DNA of 12,507 bases from JBHJGU01 sp050331475 (lineage in GTDB: Bacteria > Pseudomonadota > Alphaproteobacteria > Caulobacterales > Maricaulaceae): contig JBHJGU010000109.1 in the NCBI GenBank assembly GCA_050331475.1, forward strand, positions 1-12,507. The letters are read 5' to 3'. Both the position numbers and the translations under genes were made by a program. The notes under the pieces were generated by a model. That model did not search any database. It saw only the letters and a program-made list of their open reading frames with translations, and was not told the DNA's origin. This document shows, piece after piece, positions 11,483 through 12,507 of this stretch; position 1 is the stretch's first letter; each line of letters starts with the position of its first letter.

Positions 11483-12379
11483 CTAGCGAGCGTTGACCAC
11501 GTCGGTGGCCTCGAAGACGACCCAGTGGTCATTGGGCGCGTCTCGGGTGCTGATCATCTCCGCCGCGCCTCGACCGCCATTGCCGCTCGTTGCATTGATC
11601 GTGAACGGCTGGGCGTAGGTCGCGCCGCCGATGGCGAGGCGAAGCTCGCCGGTGACACCTTGCGGGGCGCGGCCACTGTAGAAGTTCACGCCGATGACCA
11701 TCTCATCGAGATTGACCGGCGCGTGGAAGGTGACAGATTCGAGGCCGTTCAACAGGTCGCGGCCTGAGCGATAATCGCGCCAGAACTGTCCTTCACGGGT
11801 GTTGGTCTGACCAAAATACAGCACCCGGGCCTGCGGGTGCGCTTGGACGTAGATATCCATGTCACACGCGCAGTTCCATGAAATTCCGACCTCGAGATCG
11901 GTGGCGCGGCGGCGGGTTTGCGCGCTGATCGGCGCGGTCGTCACCTCGCGCTCATGGATAGGCAAACGGCGGGTCCTATCGGGCCGAATTTGGATCATCT
12001 CCAACTTGTCGGACGCCGCGCGTTCAAACGTTTCCACGGGCGTATCCACCCCGCGATGGATCTGATCGATCAGTTGGCCGCGATCCGTATTGAACGTCAC
12101 CAACGCCCCACCCAGCGTGTCCATACCGAGCGCGACATAGCGATGTACCGCGAAGTGGTGCCGGGCGTTGATCGTCCAATCATACCCGTCATAGGAAAAA
12201 TGCACGGGCGTCCCGCCTAGGGCGTTCTCAAGTCCAGCGAGGGAATGGGCCGATCGGCCCCGCGCCACGGTGATATGCCCATCAGAGGGCACAAAACCAT
12301 CCGCCATAGATACCGACGGCTCTTGCGGATTATCGTAGATCGGCGATCCGAAAATCGCAACAGCATCGATGCTCGCCAT
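11483..12379 (-). CDS. Hypothetical protein with a possible DUF2135-like beta domain
   Basis: A 298-residue protein of unknown function. The C-terminal half looks like one beta-rich domain: DLEVGISWNCACDMDIYVQA (about 161-180), YFGQTNTREGQFWRDY, ESVTFHAPVNLDEMVIGVNFYSG and GELRLAIGGATYAQPFTI. The D.DIYV ... rD ... V.FY order is reminiscent of DUF2135/YfaP-type domains; this match is weak. The N-terminal half (about 1-110) is unlike anything I recognise and has GRSAHSLAGLENALGG. No signal peptide or membrane helix is visible. The first in-frame ATG after an upstream stop is at 12379, without a clear Shine-Dalgarno; a later Met (residue 25) is possible. The strong terminator beyond its stop supports it being a transcribed gene. 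Confidence 0.65.
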   Translation of the reverse strand: MASIDAVAIFGSPIYDNPQEPSVSMADGFVPSDGHITVARGRSAHSLAGLENALGGTPVHFSYDGYDWTINARHHFAVHRYVALGMDTLGGALVTFNTDRGQLIDQIHRGVDTPVETFERAASDKLEMIQIRPDRTRRLPIHEREVTTAPISAQTRRRATDLEVGISWNCACDMDIYVQAHPQARVLYFGQTNTREGQFWRDYRSGRDLLNGLESVTFHAPVNLDEMVIGVNFYSGRAPQGVTGELRLAIGGATYAQPFTINATSGNGGRGAAEMISTRDAPNDHWVVFEATDVVNAR

Positions 12380-12507
12380 GTCGACTGCTGTGACCCCCGA
12401 CTATCGACCAGCGTGATCCAGAGTCGGCGGTTGTATTTTGCTCATATGAGCGGTTTGAGCAACGGGATGGCGCGCGGAGCCATCCAGTAGCTCAGGCGCG
12501 TCGTCCC
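12380..12507. other. Right-edge intergenic DNA with two palindromes
   Basis: No gene is assigned. GCTCATATGAGC (12440-12451) is a perfect 12-bp palindrome about 60 bases upstream of the leftward gene start, a possible operator. GGATGGC (12465-12471) and GCCATCC (12479-12485) form a 7-bp stem with a 7-base loop. Neither can be tied to a known regulator. Confidence 0.35.

Noticed and set aside
12485..12507. GTAGCTCAG at the right edge, resembling a tRNA D-arm
   Set aside because: The pairing partner of the D-stem and a matching acceptor strand are not present, and the window ends.
1..12507. CRISPR array, rRNA, tyrosine integrase, toxin-antitoxin pair of known type
   Set aside because: I looked on both strands and saw no regularly spaced repeats, no rRNA segments, and no recognisable genes of these classes.

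Overview
The window looks like chromosomal DNA of an alphaproteobacterium. The flanking DNA is GC-rich. A LexA box has the alphaproteobacterial form (GTTC-N7-GTTC), and rlmB lies divergent from tRNA-Tyr. I cannot name the genus. Two mobile units interrupt an otherwise ordinary chromosomal neighbourhood, one on each side of rlmB/tRNA-Tyr.

Region 1 (1-3122) is housekeeping or accessory DNA. A truncated ABC-transporter ATPase reads leftward off the window. Divergent from it is a rightward run of a RidA-family protein, a DUF819 membrane protein (4-base GTGA overlap) and a DUF5996 protein.

Region 2 (3394-5185) is the most striking part: a 1,792-bp IS1-family-like element. It has 22-bp terminal inverted repeats (21/22 identical, starting GGT) and a perfect 8-bp target duplication, CGCTCAAG. 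Its transposase is a wreck: a 1-base frameshift, a stop codon and an internal deletion that removes the DDE core. The rest is cargo: a 68-aa KGG-like basic protein, a ClpP-fold serine protease of the SDH (serine dehydrogenase proteinase) type, and a 66-aa ORF overlapping the protease tail in another frame. The leader carries two inverted repeats, one of which can hide the ribosome binding site of the first cargo gene. Joining the flanks across one copy of the duplication rebuilds a perfect 7-bp stem hairpin, so the element landed in the loop of what was probably the rlmB terminator.

Region 3 (5225-6187) holds rlmB (minus strand), with no conventional start codon visible and a possible ATA start behind a Shine-Dalgarno sequence, and a complete tRNA-Tyr(GTA) on the plus strand.

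Region 4 (6198 to at least 11338) looks like one end of an integrative or mobilizable island abutting the 3' end of tRNA-Tyr. It contains a large serine recombinase preceded by a small co-transcribed gene, with a LexA box 45 bp upstream (so probably SOS-controlled); a charged coiled-coil protein of unknown function; a small oppositely oriented gene; a VirD4/TraG-type coupling ATPase; and a small two-helix membrane protein. No relaxase or mating-channel genes are visible. A strong bidirectional terminator (11431-11461) separates this cluster from an unrecognised 298-aa protein (11483-12379). The right edge of the island is not in the window.
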